Assembly (NCBI GenBank): GCA_964019165.1
Contig: OZ025267.1
Span: 17,332,079 to 17,396,078, forward strand
From: Mastigias papua
Lineage: Eukaryota > Cnidaria > Scyphozoa > Rhizostomeae > Mastigiidae
DNA: 64,000 bases
Direction of reading: 5' to 3'
Shown here one piece after another: positions 11,958 to 23,143 of the stretch; the stretch's first letter is position 1; every line of letters begins with the position of its first letter. The position numbers and the translations under genes are program-made. The notes beneath the pieces are model-generated. The model did no database searches. It was given only the letters and a program-made list of their open reading frames with translations, and was not told the DNA's origin.

Positions 11958-14900
11958 ATGCACTTTGCTATAAATATGCAAACCAGATCAAAATCATGCC
12001 GCATCGGTCGTCGCGCGGATAACCAAGGACCGCGTCCCTCAGTGTGGAACCAGGCTGAGGTCGAAAAATCTGCTACTGGAACAGATTTCTCTCAATCCTT
12101 GGATAGCCATCAGAACCGGGATCAACCCAACCCTGAACTACCAAGAACAACAACTCAAGTATCTAGAAAGAAAATCACCCGTACAAAATGGACTAGAGAG
12201 GAATATAAAGAAGTTTTATTTGCATTTTACTGTGCACTTAACGAGCCATCAGGAAGAAATATTACAGAAGCAACTTTTAACATCTGGAAAAGACATTCTA
12301 AAAATCCACGAGAATATCTTGACTGCAATAAGTTAGCAAATGTCCGGAGAGACATTCTTAAAAATAACCGTCTTACTGACGCGGAAAAAGAAGTGATCAA
12401 AAATAAAGCCCTTTTTGAAGTCCAAAGCAATGGGAGAGAAATGGATGACTCTCATAACCTAACTGTGACTGACGTGAGTGACAACCAGAGAGACGAGACT
12501 ACGGATCATTGTAAAAGAGAAGATATTAGAGAAGTTTTAAACAATGTTGAAAACCAGAATCAAGAGGAAGCAAACGGGAATGGAAATTGTGATCTGAATT
12601 TCATAGAACAAAATGAAACTGTGATAGGGCAAATGAGAAGTGATATATTACGAGAATATACCAAAATAAGGAATATTGAAATGAAAGACAGGCAGTCGTT
12701 AGTAAAGGTCAAAAGTAATAAGCAAGCTTTGAAGCAGATAAAGATTGCTAACTATGCAATGAAAGAAATATTAGAAGAACTGGAACCTGATCTCACCGAA
12801 CTGAACCAACTAATATATGCTACTGCTTGTGTAGTAAATCCGAAGACCAACAATAACAGCAAACCAAAAACAAACAAATGTAAGAAGCCAAAATGGAAAG
12901 AAAAGATCGAAAGGGAGATTGAATATTTCAGAGGAGAAATATCTATTCTGGAGGAGCTATCAAAAGGAGTAGCCGTCAAAACTCGTAAGGCTAGAAAAGT
13001 AATCCGGAAATATAAGTTATCACCTGAACAAACTAAAATCCCTGAAATAACAGAAACTTTAAAACAGAAAATTCAATTGAAGGCTCAAAGAATTCGTAGG
13101 TATGAAAAGAGAACAAAGTTTTTCCGACAGAACAAATTGTTCAAAGATGATCCGAAGAGACTTTATCGTGAAATTGGTAAGCAAACTATTGAAGTGAATG
13201 ATATTCCAAGTGAGAATGAAATAAAGAATTTTTGGAGTAGTATTTGGAGCAATGATAAAGGTTTTAATGCAGATGCAGAATGGATTAATAAAGTGGCTGA
13301 GAAGTACAAAAATATTGAGACACAATCATGGGATTATATAACAGTTGAGGAATTAGAGAATGCACTAAAAAAATCACAAAAGTGGAAGTCACCTGGTATT
13401 GACAAAGTTCCAAATTTCTGGCTGTCTCATATGTCTGCAATGCACAAACTCTTGGCGAAACAGATGTCGGAGATAATTAGTGAACCAGATTTAACCCCAA
13501 AGTGGCTTGCTGAGGGGATCACCTATCTCCTTGCTAAAACACCAGAGACTACAAATGCCAAAAATTTTAGACCAATTACATGTTTATCAACTACTTATAA
13601 AATTCTTACATCAGTACTAACAGATAGAATGTACACGTTCATGGAAGCTAACAAACTCTTCCCATTAGAACAAAAGGGGTGCAAAAGAGGATCTTATGGA
13701 TGCAAAGACCAGTTACTGATAAATCGTATGCTGATGGAAAATTGCAAGAAGAACCATCGAAACTTAAGCATGGCTTGGATAGATTATAGAAAGGCATTCG
13801 ATAGCGTACCGCATGGATGGATCTTGAGAGCTCTCGATATATTTAAGCTCTCACCAACTATTATTAACTTTCTACAGCATAATATGAGATTGTGGAACAC
13901 CAACCTTAGGTTAACTCATGCAAATGGTACAGCAAAAACAGACAGTTTAAGAATAAAGTGTGGAATCTTCCAAGGAGACTCACTGTCGCCACTCCTTTTT
14001 TGTATTTCACTGATCCCCTTATCAATTGAACTCAATAATGCTGGTTATGGATATCAGATAATGGGTAAGTCTATTAATCACCTATTTTATATGGACGACT
14101 TAAAGCTTTTTGCAAGGAATGACAGTGAACTTACTGGGTTATTGGATACTGTGAAACATTTCAGTGATGATATTGGAATGCAATTTGGGCTAGATAAATG
14201 TGCGAAAGCTACGTTCACAAAAGGAAAAATTGTCAAAGCTGAAAATATTATTCTTGATGTGAGTACCACTATTAAAGAATTGGAACATGAAGGGATGTAT
14301 AAATATCTGGGTATCCAAGAAGCTGAAGGGGTAGCAAATGCTGCCAATAAAGAAAAAGTTAGAAAGGAATTCTATCGTAGAGTTAGAGCTATACTCCAAA
14401 CTGAACTCAATGCTAGAAATAAGATCATGGCAATCAACTCATTGGCAATACCTATAGTTACCTACGGTTTTAATATCCTATATTGGACAATGCCAGAAAT
14501 AAAGAGACTAGATGTTAAGGTTAGGAAACTTTTAACCATAAACAAAATGCATCACCCCAAAGCTGATGTTGATAGGCTGTATATCCGAAGATCTGACGGA
14601 GGAAAGGGACTGCTACAACTGGAATTAATGTACAAAACCACAACCATTGGACTTCAAACATACCTGGACTCAACTGAAGATTGGATGCTACAACTTGTTA
14701 ACAGACACGAAAAAACCAAAAAGGTCCATTCTGTTAGCTGTCAAAGTCGAAAATTTGAGTGTGAGTTAGAACTATCACCAATTGATACGAATGAAACGCA
14801 ACCAACTAAACTAGCAAAAATTGCAAAGCAAGAAGCAAAAAGGAAAGGACTAGTTGCTATCAAAAGCAAATGGGAGCAAAAGCCTTTACATGGCCAATAT

Positions 14901-15635
14901 GCACTACGGAGCAAAGACGCTGATATTGACCAACTTAATACCCACCAATGGTTGAGGTGCGCTGGACTAAAGGCAGAGACTGAGGGGTTCATAATGGCAG
15001 CACAAGACCAGAGCCTATTCACAAGGAACTATCAAGCAAATATAATAAGAAATGGAACAGATCCTAGATGTAGACTATGTGAGGATAAAGTGGAAACAAT
15101 TGATCATCTAGTTGCTGGATGCCCAATACTTGCACCAAAGGAATACAAAGATCGACATGACAAATTGGGGAAGTACCTACACTGGAAAATATGCCAGCAT
15201 TATAATGCTTCACACGCTGAACACTGGTATGAACATCACCCAGAACCAGTTACGAAGGGCAATGATGCTACTATCCTTTGGGATTTCACAATACACACAG
15301 ACAGATCAATTAAAGCCAATCGGCCAGATATTATTGTAAAAGACCACAAGGAAAAGACATGTTTACTGATTGATATGACAGTGCCTTCCGATCGAAATCT
15401 ATCACTTAAGGAGTATGAAAAAGTCAGCAAATACAAAGACTTGGAAATCGAAATACAGAAGATGTGGAATTTGAAAGTAACAATAGTACCTGTAGTAATT
15501 GGGGCATTAGGCATGATACAGAAGACAACTGAAGGTCATATCAAGCGAATTCCCGGGAACCCTTGCTTGCAAGAATTGCAAAAGATAGTACTAAATGGGA
15601 CGGCTCATCTACTGCGACGAGTGCTCTCTATATGA
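11958..15635 (+). CDS. Myb-like, RT and restriction-like endonuclease polyprotein (copy B)
   Basis: 1225 residues, intact. ATG 11976 may be the better start because residues from there (QTRSKSCRIGRRA) align with the start at 57367 (NLRSKSYRIARRA). Order: Myb/SANT-like KWTREEYKEVLFAFY (about 76), a basic coiled region, SPGIDKVPNFW (about 477), RT motif A WIDYRKAFD (about 604), motif B GIFQGDSLSPLLF, catalytic YMDD (about 710), the block KADVDRLYIRRSDGGKG, the CCHC knuckle CRLCEDKVETIDHLVAGC (about 1037), and the endonuclease RPDIIVKD...LLIDMTVPSD (about 1121). RLE non-LTR elements use the N-terminal domain to find the target and the C-terminal nuclease to nick it. All key residues are present. 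Confidence 0.9.
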   Translation: MHFAINMQTRSKSCRIGRRADNQGPRPSVWNQAEVEKSATGTDFSQSLDSHQNRDQPNPELPRTTTQVSRKKITRTKWTREEYKEVLFAFYCALNEPSGRNITEATFNIWKRHSKNPREYLDCNKLANVRRDILKNNRLTDAEKEVIKNKALFEVQSNGREMDDSHNLTVTDVSDNQRDETTDHCKREDIREVLNNVENQNQEEANGNGNCDLNFIEQNETVIGQMRSDILREYTKIRNIEMKDRQSLVKVKSNKQALKQIKIANYAMKEILEELEPDLTELNQLIYATACVVNPKTNNNSKPKTNKCKKPKWKEKIEREIEYFRGEISILEELSKGVAVKTRKARKVIRKYKLSPEQTKIPEITETLKQKIQLKAQRIRRYEKRTKFFRQNKLFKDDPKRLYREIGKQTIEVNDIPSENEIKNFWSSIWSNDKGFNADAEWINKVAEKYKNIETQSWDYITVEELENALKKSQKWKSPGIDKVPNFWLSHMSAMHKLLAKQMSEIISEPDLTPKWLAEGITYLLAKTPETTNAKNFRPITCLSTTYKILTSVLTDRMYTFMEANKLFPLEQKGCKRGSYGCKDQLLINRMLMENCKKNHRNLSMAWIDYRKAFDSVPHGWILRALDIFKLSPTIINFLQHNMRLWNTNLRLTHANGTAKTDSLRIKCGIFQGDSLSPLLFCISLIPLSIELNNAGYGYQIMGKSINHLFYMDDLKLFARNDSELTGLLDTVKHFSDDIGMQFGLDKCAKATFTKGKIVKAENIILDVSTTIKELEHEGMYKYLGIQEAEGVANAANKEKVRKEFYRRVRAILQTELNARNKIMAINSLAIPIVTYGFNILYWTMPEIKRLDVKVRKLLTINKMHHPKADVDRLYIRRSDGGKGLLQLELMYKTTTIGLQTYLDSTEDWMLQLVNRHEKTKKVHSVSCQSRKFECELELSPIDTNETQPTKLAKIAKQEAKRKGLVAIKSKWEQKPLHGQYALRSKDADIDQLNTHQWLRCAGLKAETEGFIMAAQDQSLFTRNYQANIIRNGTDPRCRLCEDKVETIDHLVAGCPILAPKEYKDRHDKLGKYLHWKICQHYNASHAEHWYEHHPEPVTKGNDATILWDFTIHTDRSIKANRPDIIVKDHKEKTCLLIDMTVPSDRNLSLKEYEKVSKYKDLEIEIQKMWNLKVTIVPVVIGALGMIQKTTEGHIKRIPGNPCLQELQKIVLNGTAHLLRRVLSI

Positions 15636-15748
15636 TCAGATACAGTGCGACAGTTATAAAGAACTTGAAACTTTACCTTCCTGTGCCCTAGGTTATAGGA
15701 CATAACTCGGCAAGGGATTGTACTTAATAGAACTTTAACGAAATATAC

Positions 15749-15791
<43 letters not shown>

Positions 15792-16170
15792 GCATAATGC
15801 TGTTCCATTAACAGAAAATGAAAGATGCAAAATTCTATGGGACTTTAAGATACAGACGGACCATGTCGTTGAAGCAAGACGGCCAGATATGATAGTCATT
15901 AACAAGAAATAAAACATGGCTCAGGTAGTAGGTTTTGCTATCCCACACAACAGCAGGGTGGACAGTTAAGAAATTGAGAAGATTGAGAAGTACCAAGATC
16001 TAGTAAAAGAACTGAAAAAATTGTGGGACATGAAGATAGTGGTTATTCCGATAGTAATAGGAGAGTTAGGAACTATCCCAAATACGTTACCAAAAAACAA
16101 GCACCAGTGAATTGCAGGAAACTGTTAACTTGAATACTGAAAGGACCCTTAGGAAGGTTCTGGAGATTTG
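15792..16170 (+). pseudogene. decayed RLE endonuclease fragment (copy A-like)
   Basis: Joined directly to the TAA tail of copy B. It reads ILWDFKIQTDHVVEARRPDM, then after a stop VGFAIPHNSRV, KYQDLVKELKKLWDMKI and PIVIGELGTIP. It is closest to the C terminus of the ORF at 8693-11365. Several stops and a frameshift make it non-functional. Confidence 0.75.
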
Positions 16171-17280
16171 ATCAGTCTTGTTGACGTCAAGCCTATAGAA
16201 AACTTATCCATTGGTTTAATAATGATAAGTGAAGGGTGGGGCCTCACTCAACTTGAAATCGTGATTAAAACAGCTACTGTGGAGCTAAACTCATGCTCGG
16301 AACAAACCGACGATCCCCTTCTCAAACTCGTGAACAGGCAAAAAAGTAGCAAGAAGCTCTATTCTGTTTCAAAGGATGCCAGCAAATTCAAAAAAGAACT
16401 TGACCTACCAGACCAGCCTAGAATACAGCAAGAACCAGTCTGCATATATTTGCAGTATATTTGCAAAGAGAGTAAAAAAGCAGACGATGAAGAATGCACA
16501 GGAGCAGGTGAAACAGAAATAAGAAGAAAAGGCGATACATGGTCGGTACCCAACTAGGGTAAATATGCCAGATGTTGATATTGAAATGACCCACAAATGG
16601 CTTAAGAGTCATGGTCGTAAAGGGGAAATTGAGGGGTTAATAATTGCTGCACAAGATCAAAGCTTAGCAACGAGATCATACCACAGTAAAATAATCAAAG
16701 ATCACTAGTAATATAATAGTATAATAAATCACTAACCCAAAGTGTAGGATGTGCAATGAATTCGAGGAGGCTATTAACCATATCGTGGCCGGGCAGCAGG
16801 GTACTTATATTGGATAATGTGCAGACATTACCATCTTCCTGCAGCAGACAAATTGTATGTGTACAAACTTGACAGAGTAACTGAAAATGAAAGGGCCACT
16901 ATCTTAAGGGACAGGCCAGTAAACACAGAGGAGATAAAAGCTAACAGATCAGATATAATTATGAAAGACAAAAAAGAAAGGAAATGTATTATGGTCGATA
17001 TGAGTATACCATCTGATAGCAATGTATCCATTCAAGACGTAGAGAAACTGTCGAAGTACAAAAATCTTGAGATTGAAGTATAAAAAATGTGGGAAATGAA
17101 GACATCCACAGTTTCAATTGCAATAGGAGAACTTGGACTAGAAAACAAAAGCTTGCTCTCCTCGCAAGCGTTCACATCCTGAGAAGAACGCTGTCTATCA
17201 CTTGAACACTGCTGCTGCCTTAGGGTCATGGGCTGATCTTGGCACAGTGGTGAGAACTGTACAGTAACACAGGTAAATAG
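16171..17280 (+). pseudogene. decayed RLE element 3' part (copy B-like)
   Basis: A mosaic of short frames matching the C-terminal third of the ORF at 11958-15635: LLKLVNRQKSSKKLYSV, then HKWLKSHGRKGEIEGLIIAA, a broken CCHC knuckle (CRMCNEFEEAINHIVAG), then IMKDKKERKCIMVDMSIPSD at 16960-17030 and HILRRTLSI near 17195. Many stops and indels show an old 5'-truncated insertion. Confidence 0.7.
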
Positions 17281-17285
17281 TGAAA

Positions 17286-17490
17286 ATAATAATCCCTTGA
17301 GTAAGGTATAGTCCCTGTCAGCTGCCCCCTCGACCTTGAAATACCGGGTTGGCATCCGGCGGGGAATAGTCGGTCTCATGGAGAGGGGGACTCTGCAGCC
17401 TTGGTTGGAAGCCCCCTAGAGATGGTGTTTCAATAAAACTACCGGTGGTTGTGACACCTCATCACCACTACCCTCAAATGAGTGTAATGT
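17286..17490 (+). mobile_element. solo 5' UTR fragment of an RLE element
   Basis: Homologous to the 5' UTRs at 7645, 52257 and 61205 (CTTGAGTAAGGTATAGTCCC, ATACCGGGTTGGCATCCGGC, CTAGAGATGGTGTTTCAATA). It is not followed by a coding region: after about 17490 the sequence is unrelated. Only the 5' part survives, which is unusual because these elements normally lose their 5' end. Confidence 0.75.
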
Positions 17491-17602
17491 TGTGCTTACT
17501 CCAAAAACTGTCCAATGTGTAGGTTTGTGAGCTCTTTCTTAGTTTCATCAGAGCTATCAAAACCTGATCTTCAATGCTCACAGCCACAACCCTCCATGTT
17601 GA

Positions 17603-17920
17603 CTAATACTTGATTACTTGCATATGTCTTTCAACATATCTCACCGCTATTTGGAATATAGTTTCGCCTGGAAGGCCAGTTTCTATTCTTCTAAGTACTT
17701 CCTCACCTAAGTTTGAGACAGAATAGCATGGCTGCTTAATAGCTGCGTTAATATGTAATCCCTCTAGCTCTTTGATTTTATATTCAAGTTCAGCTTTTAA
17801 GATTGTATTTTCAACTTCTATTTTCCTCACATCTGACGAATCACAGTTTGGCAATGCTTCTGAATTTTGTACTATACCTTCGCTTTTAGAACAGCTAGGT
17901 AATTCCTGCGTCTGTTTCAA
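17603..17920 (-). pseudogene. possible transposase N-terminal fragment
   Basis: 105 residues. A Glu/Leu-rich coiled segment (RKIEVENTILKAELEYKIKE) is followed by RRIETGLPGETIFQIAVRYV. The TGLP...F pattern resembles the stretch just before the DDE domain in THAP/IS4-like eukaryotic transposases. The match is weak and no catalytic domain follows. It may instead be a random frame or a remnant exon. Confidence 0.25.
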
Positions 17921-17958
17921 ATTCCTTTGTCTGGGTCTGGAAATTTCTGGCAGACATA

Positions 17959-20584
17959 GTGGGAAATCTGAGGAAGAAAAGCAAGGAATATCGCTACAGC
18001 AAGTTTATTAAACAGTTTTATGATGCATTGAAGATTGCTGGTGGAGCACGAGCAGGACGATTGTTGTCACATAACATAATTGGTCTAGGCAGGACAACCC
18101 TAGCAAGCTTCAGAAAGAGACACGTGCTCCATTTCCATCCAGATAGACCTTCTGAAGCAATTTTCATGTACCTTACAGAACTTTATTCTTCCATCAAAAC
18201 TGAAAAAACATTCTTTTTACTGTATTGAGCGACTACTGATGATGAGACAGTTATAATTTGTAAATGTGAATGGAATAGTCAGAATGATGAAGTATAGGGT
18301 GGTGCAGCAAGGGAGACGATGCAATGAACATAAATGCAGATCTGCTTTTATTCTTGTGGTTGGAAATGATTCTGAAGCATACGAAAGGCTTATGGATACT
18401 TTCAAATCTAACAAGGCAGCAACTTATGCAAGAGTCATAATGATAAACCCAATACATGAAGATTTACCACCTTTCGTGCTATTGTTATGAGCTTGTTGTA
18501 ACACATACACGCATCTTAATGTCTTGGAAGAATGGAAATGCATTCAAGTGCTTTATGGTAAATACTTGTTGCCTGCACTGGGACCGCTTGTTGGCAATGC
18601 CTCGGATGGGGACTCTAGAAGCATAATAAGCTGCAACACGGCAAGTTTGAAGGTTGATCTCGCTTCACAATAGCACACGAAAACTTTCTATGCTGGGCCG
18701 AAGAAGATGAGGATGGAGTAAAGAATATGGTAGATCAAGATTACAGAAACTGATCAATCATTTGAAGCATCTTTCGAAAATCTTAAGGCTCGGTAACAAT
18801 CTGTGCCATGTGAATCCCTTGCATTTGTTATTAAAGAGTGCTTAAGTAAACCAACACCAACACGGTGTCTATCTTGATGACATTGAGCGCACGGGCCGCA
18901 TGAATTGGGAAAGTGCAAAACGTTTGATGTTCTTAAGGTGAGGGGCTGTCTGGAGAAAATTATCATTGGTGAGAACCTGTCCAGAGAAAATGTTTCAGAC
19001 ACAATACTGTTTCTTTACATCTGTAGGAGGTACATTGAGATCTTTTACTCCATAGAAGCTGACAATTTACAACGAATCAAGAATGCGTCGTCTGTAGAAA
19101 ATTTGTTGAGAATATGGCGGAACTGGGTTTACAGGGCGGAAGGGCGGAAGGGCGGAAGGGCGGAAGGGCGGAAGGGCGGAAGGGCGGAAGGGCGGAAGGG
19201 TGGAAGGGCTAACACTCAAGGGAAATTTCTTGTCTAAAGAAACATACAAAGATTTAACCATTTCATGCCATCACATTGTGTCATTTATAAAGGCTTGCAG
19301 AGACTTTGTTCCCAATTATCCAATCTTCATCCAGCGACTAGGTACAGATGTTTGTGAGGAATATTTTCTGCAAATGGCTCTTTTATTACCAACAAGAACA
19401 ATAATACAATTACTGATATGTAACGGAACTTGAATAATATGAACTGGCTGCAAGGAGTTTTTGCTGATTCTGATGGTTCAAAAAATCATAAAAAGCATCG
19501 TAAAGGAGAAAACATGTGGAAGAAGGGCAATATGTTAGCACTTGATGCAAAACAACCTGATCTGAAGAAATTTCCAAGCGATGGTGACATTGTACTTTCT
19601 TGGGACAAAGGATGTAAAGAAAGTCGACACTGTTGTAGAGATATTGGAATTGTTCCTCAAACGGAAGCACAGACAGGGATAGATGGTGGCAGCTTAACTG
19701 CGGCTGCAAGTATTGAAACCACTATTCATACATCTGACGCTGTCTCTTCTGAGATTGAAGTCATGGATGAGCATGGAAAGACAGTTCTTTTCAAATCCTC
19801 TCTAGAACGGCGAGCACCTCACCTTTAGGTGGTGAGTTGCGACACATCACTGAAACTCTTCAAGTAAGTTTGCTATCCGATGCTGAAGATTTCCAGTCAT
19901 GTTTGATAACTCAAAAATTACAATAAGTGTTCCTCATACTGGGGGAATTCATAAGTCTACTGTTTTATCATCACTGCTGAAATCAGATCCATACCTCTCA
20001 TCTGACCGACTCAAACGAGTAACGCAGTGTTCTAAATATCAGAAGCAGTATGGAACCTTTACAACAAGTAATGAAATAGCATTATTTGATGATGTTGCCA
20101 TCTATGTAAAGAATGAAAGAGCTACACTGTCGTATAAGGTCATGCGAATTAAAAGGACGCGCAGTTGTAACAGAGCCTTAACAGAATACTCAATACCAAT
20201 TTCTATTGATGACATGGACAAGTAACCAAATTTTACTCTTACAACGAACCCATACATTGAAGTTGATGAGACCTTCTTTATGGTAAAAGAATATAATATC
20301 ATTTTTGCAATGTTTTCAGGAACGTCAACTTGGAGATTTTGGAAAACGGAAGGTTTAGGCTAAGACGTGCAGACAAGGGTCACCTGGATAAATTTATTAA
20401 TAATGAGTGTCTGGATGATCAACCGAAAAAGTCTTCAAATGCTAGAAATCAAGCAAAAAGTGCTACTGCGGGAGAAGGACGGTTCGTACTTGTAGATAAA
20501 CCTCGACCACCTACTTCCATTTCGGGCAACAATACAAGAAGATCATCGAGACCACGGAAAAAAGTTTTATTCGAAGAGTGTTAG
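17959..20584 (+). pseudogene. decayed transposase-like gene relic
   Basis: Short frames that hop between phases but appear to read one ancient protein: IKQFYDALKIAGGARAGRLL (18010), TFKSNKAATYARVIMINPIH (18400), LLPALGPLVGNASDGDSR (about 18568-18612), ISCHHIVSFIKACRDFVPNY (about 19262-19321), RLGTDVCEEYF (about 19337-19369), a Lys/Asp-rich stretch (19480-19640), and a basic end RRSSRPRKKVLFEEC (20535-20581). Stops at many places rule out function. The NASDGDSR block and overall order resemble large transposase-like proteins common in invertebrate genomes, but I cannot name the family. A 9-unit minisatellite interrupts it at 19134. Confidence 0.35.
19134..19205 (+). repeat. 8-bp minisatellite GGGCGGAA
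   Basis: Nine tandem units of GGGCGGAA, the last with C to T. It lies inside the decayed relic and is very G-rich for the region. Confidence 0.95.
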
Positions 20585-21922
20585 AAAATGTATTGGGAAA
20601 AAAAGTTTTATTTGTATATACGTAGAGGCAGTTCACCTACGCTTTTTAGGACACGTTTCGAGAAATTCACTTATTCTCACAATTAAGTATCAAGTTCTGT
20701 TGCGGGACGCTTGAGTAATGCTTTGTTACGAAGAGAAGCTTTTGAGACAAATATTTTTGCCACATTCAGGAGTATCATTATTAAAATCAGAAAATGATAC
20801 TGAACCTTTCAAAAATTTTATCATGGAACCATGGACGTAGGAACAGGGCGGCCATGCCCCCACTTTTCAGCAAACTATGCAACAGTACCCCTTTCAAATC
20901 TAAAAGTACCCATTCCAGACACAAAAGGGCCCCTTCCAAATCCAAATGTGCCCTTTTCGCATAATTTTTTGCCCAAGTTCTCAACGTACGACGAGATCCA
21001 GAACAACGTCCGTAATCATGGCTTTCTATCAAGATGATTGTGAGCATTTTTTCAGAACTGTGCATTACCTACAGAGCAGGGCAGCATCTAAATATAGTGT
21101 GAACCTAACCTTGCATACTTTCAAACCATTACAGTATGAATTTTTATGGATGTGGTCATTTGCTCCTTTTATGACCTGCCCCCTCCCCCACTTTTTAGGT
21201 GCTTCTTATGTCCCTGTATTGAACATCAAATGTCATTATTCAAATCATATCTTTTACACAATCTTTAACTTTCAAGCAATTTCAGGAGATGGCAAAGATT
21301 CAAAATCCCTCTGAATTGAGCAAAGCCACAGTATTGTCCTCTTGTTGCATGATTATTTTTAATGAAGCTATATTGTCAAATATGAACATTAAGTGAGATG
21401 AAGTTCATTCAGCAGTTGAGGAGGCTTATTCGCGAGCACACTCGGCAAATTAGCAACTATCAGGTTCGAAGAAGTGATACAGGTCCTATGATGGCTTATA
21501 AATTTAACTAGTGGGTTAAATTTTATCACGACCGAAACTGAAGTGCTCCTAAACCAAGAGCATTCTTCAAATGACTCAGTGAATGATTTGCAATGTTTGT
21601 CATTTTGTGTTATCAAACCACAGCGTTCCCGTCATTTATATGTTGGCTAAAGTCGCATAATTTTGCAATATTCTTAGAAAGCAAAAACTTCGACTACACA
21701 TGCACCTACTGTAGCACTGCAATACAAGGTTCTGCGATCAATACGGCAGTCAACAAATAAAGATAGGCTGAATTCCAACAATAGGTAGTAAATGAACTAC
21801 TTATAATAGTGCATACAAGATTATCAGAGTATTATAAGCAGCAAAGCTTTACTAAGCAGCGAAACGTTTCGTCTATAGACAGTAAGAACTGCGAAGCCAC
21901 CTGAACGGACTGTCAAAATAGT
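20585..21922. other. no recognised gene
   Basis: AT-rich sequence with only short frames. The frame at 20831-21037 (NLKVPIPDTKGPLPNPNVPF) has a loose Pro repeat from CCC/TTCC-rich DNA and looks non-coding. Nothing supported. Confidence 0.5.
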
Positions 21923-22489
21923 CTATGCACTCATGTATTGCTGCAATTGTTTGTCCAAGTCTTCAGCCATTTTGGCAATGTCATCAACCACTTTAGATAG
22001 ATCTTTCTCATGTTGTTCGGCAGAGGTAATAATCATCTGAGTAAGATCAAGTGGAATTATGGCAGCAGCAAGTGCCAGATCCACAATAGGTACACTAGCT
22101 GATAGGCCTTCACCGCTGATATAGTCGACAGCTCCAGTGGCATCTACGGTTCCATCTGCGCATTTCGAACGCTGTTCAAAGCAATTCTTTATATCATGAA
22201 GTTGCGAGGAAGCAATCTTCCATCGTTGAGCGAATTGAGGATTCATTGCAGCTCTCATCAAAAGGATCTTTACTTGTTCTGCTTTGAAGTGATCTGAAGA
22301 AAGACCACCCTGCACTGATTGTACACCATAGTTGTTTAACAGTTGTTCTATTGCAGTAGCTATGCCAACAGTGGCCACACCAGCAACCCCAATCCCTGCA
22401 CCAGCCAAAAGCAAAGGTACTCCGACAACCGCTCCAATACCTGTTATACTAAGTGCTACACCAGACACTGCCATTAACGAACCTGCCAC
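21923..22489 (-). CDS. ApoL-like exon 2 of RING-ApoL-like gene
   Basis: 188 residues plus stop. The acceptor CACTAG|GTG at 22490 is in phase with exon 1; intron 22490-23143 is 654 bp. The exon opens with a Gly/Ala/Val-rich hydrophobic hairpin of about 45 residues (VSGVALSITGIGAVVGVPLL then LAGAGIGVAGVATVGIATAI). A helix SSDHFKAEQVKILLMRAA and a second hydrophobic segment VPIVDLALAAAIIPLDL follow, with a C-terminal amphipathic helix AEDLDKQLQQYMSA. The glycine-rich hydrophobic hairpin between helices resembles apolipoprotein L and other colicin-like pore-forming folds. The core is homologous to 43932-44699. Membrane insertion under RING control is inference. Confidence 0.8.
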   Translation of the reverse strand: MAGSLMAVSGVALSITGIGAVVGVPLLLAGAGIGVAGVATVGIATAIEQLLNNYGVQSVQGGLSSDHFKAEQVKILLMRAAMNPQFAQRWKIASSQLHDIKNCFEQRSKCADGTVDATGAVDYISGEGLSASVPIVDLALAAAIIPLDLTQMIITSAEQHEKDLSKVVDDIAKMAEDLDKQLQQYMSA

Positions 22490-23143
22490 CTAGTGATAGA
22501 TCATAAGCTTTGTCACATTTTTTCACTAGATATTCTTACTTTTGAGATTAATACATTTTCACATGTATCATGATATTTTATTGTAACACTACTTTATTTT
22601 AGCAAAATGACTTTTATAAACTTTTAGTTGCAGGTCCACATCTACAGTATTGTAGCCATTATTAACCTGCGTTATAAAATAAAAAATGTATGTAAATGTA
22701 TGTATGTATGTACTAGGAACACTCGTAAGAAAAGGTTCTTATCGTAATGCTTCAGCATTGGAAAGACAATTCTGAAATAGCCGTAAGCGGAAATTAATTT
22801 TTACATTGGTGTCAGTGGTTCCTACCCGACCTGTCCACTGGGCCTGAGCGATCAAGATATCAAGTATCATAGACTCCGGCCATAAAGTGGTAACCTTGAA
22901 TACCAAGATGTTAGTCCACTGATTACAGTTTCATCAGTTCTAGCTCTTACTACTTGTGAATACATATATCACTTAATTATTCTCATAAAGTATGTTTATC
23001 AAGCTAAATACCATGAAATTATATCATTAGATAAATAACACAAAATTTTCCCTGGGTTTGGTAAACAGGTTCTAGAACCATAATTGGTTTCGAATATATC
23101 CATTCACATTTTAGACTAGGCAGAAATATGATATTGAACTTAC
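22490..23143 (-). other. intron of RING-ApoL-like gene
   Basis: GTAAGT donor and CACTAG acceptor on the minus strand, phase 0. It contains an ATGT microsatellite at about 22685-22712 and no other recognised feature. Confidence 0.75.

Larger units (their letters stand above)
11486..15791 (+). mobile_element. full-length RLE non-LTR retrotransposon (copy B), intact
   Basis: 5' UTR 11486-11957, one uninterrupted ORF, 3' UTR 15636-15749, and a (TAA)n tail at 15750-15791. It is closest to the copy at 56754 and the fragments at 7060 and 16170. The intact ORF suggests recent activity. Confidence 0.85.

Noticed and set aside
17603..17920. Firm call of a THAP/IS4-type transposase
   Set aside because: Only one weak motif (TGLP...F) is visible and no DDE domain follows; listed at low confidence only.
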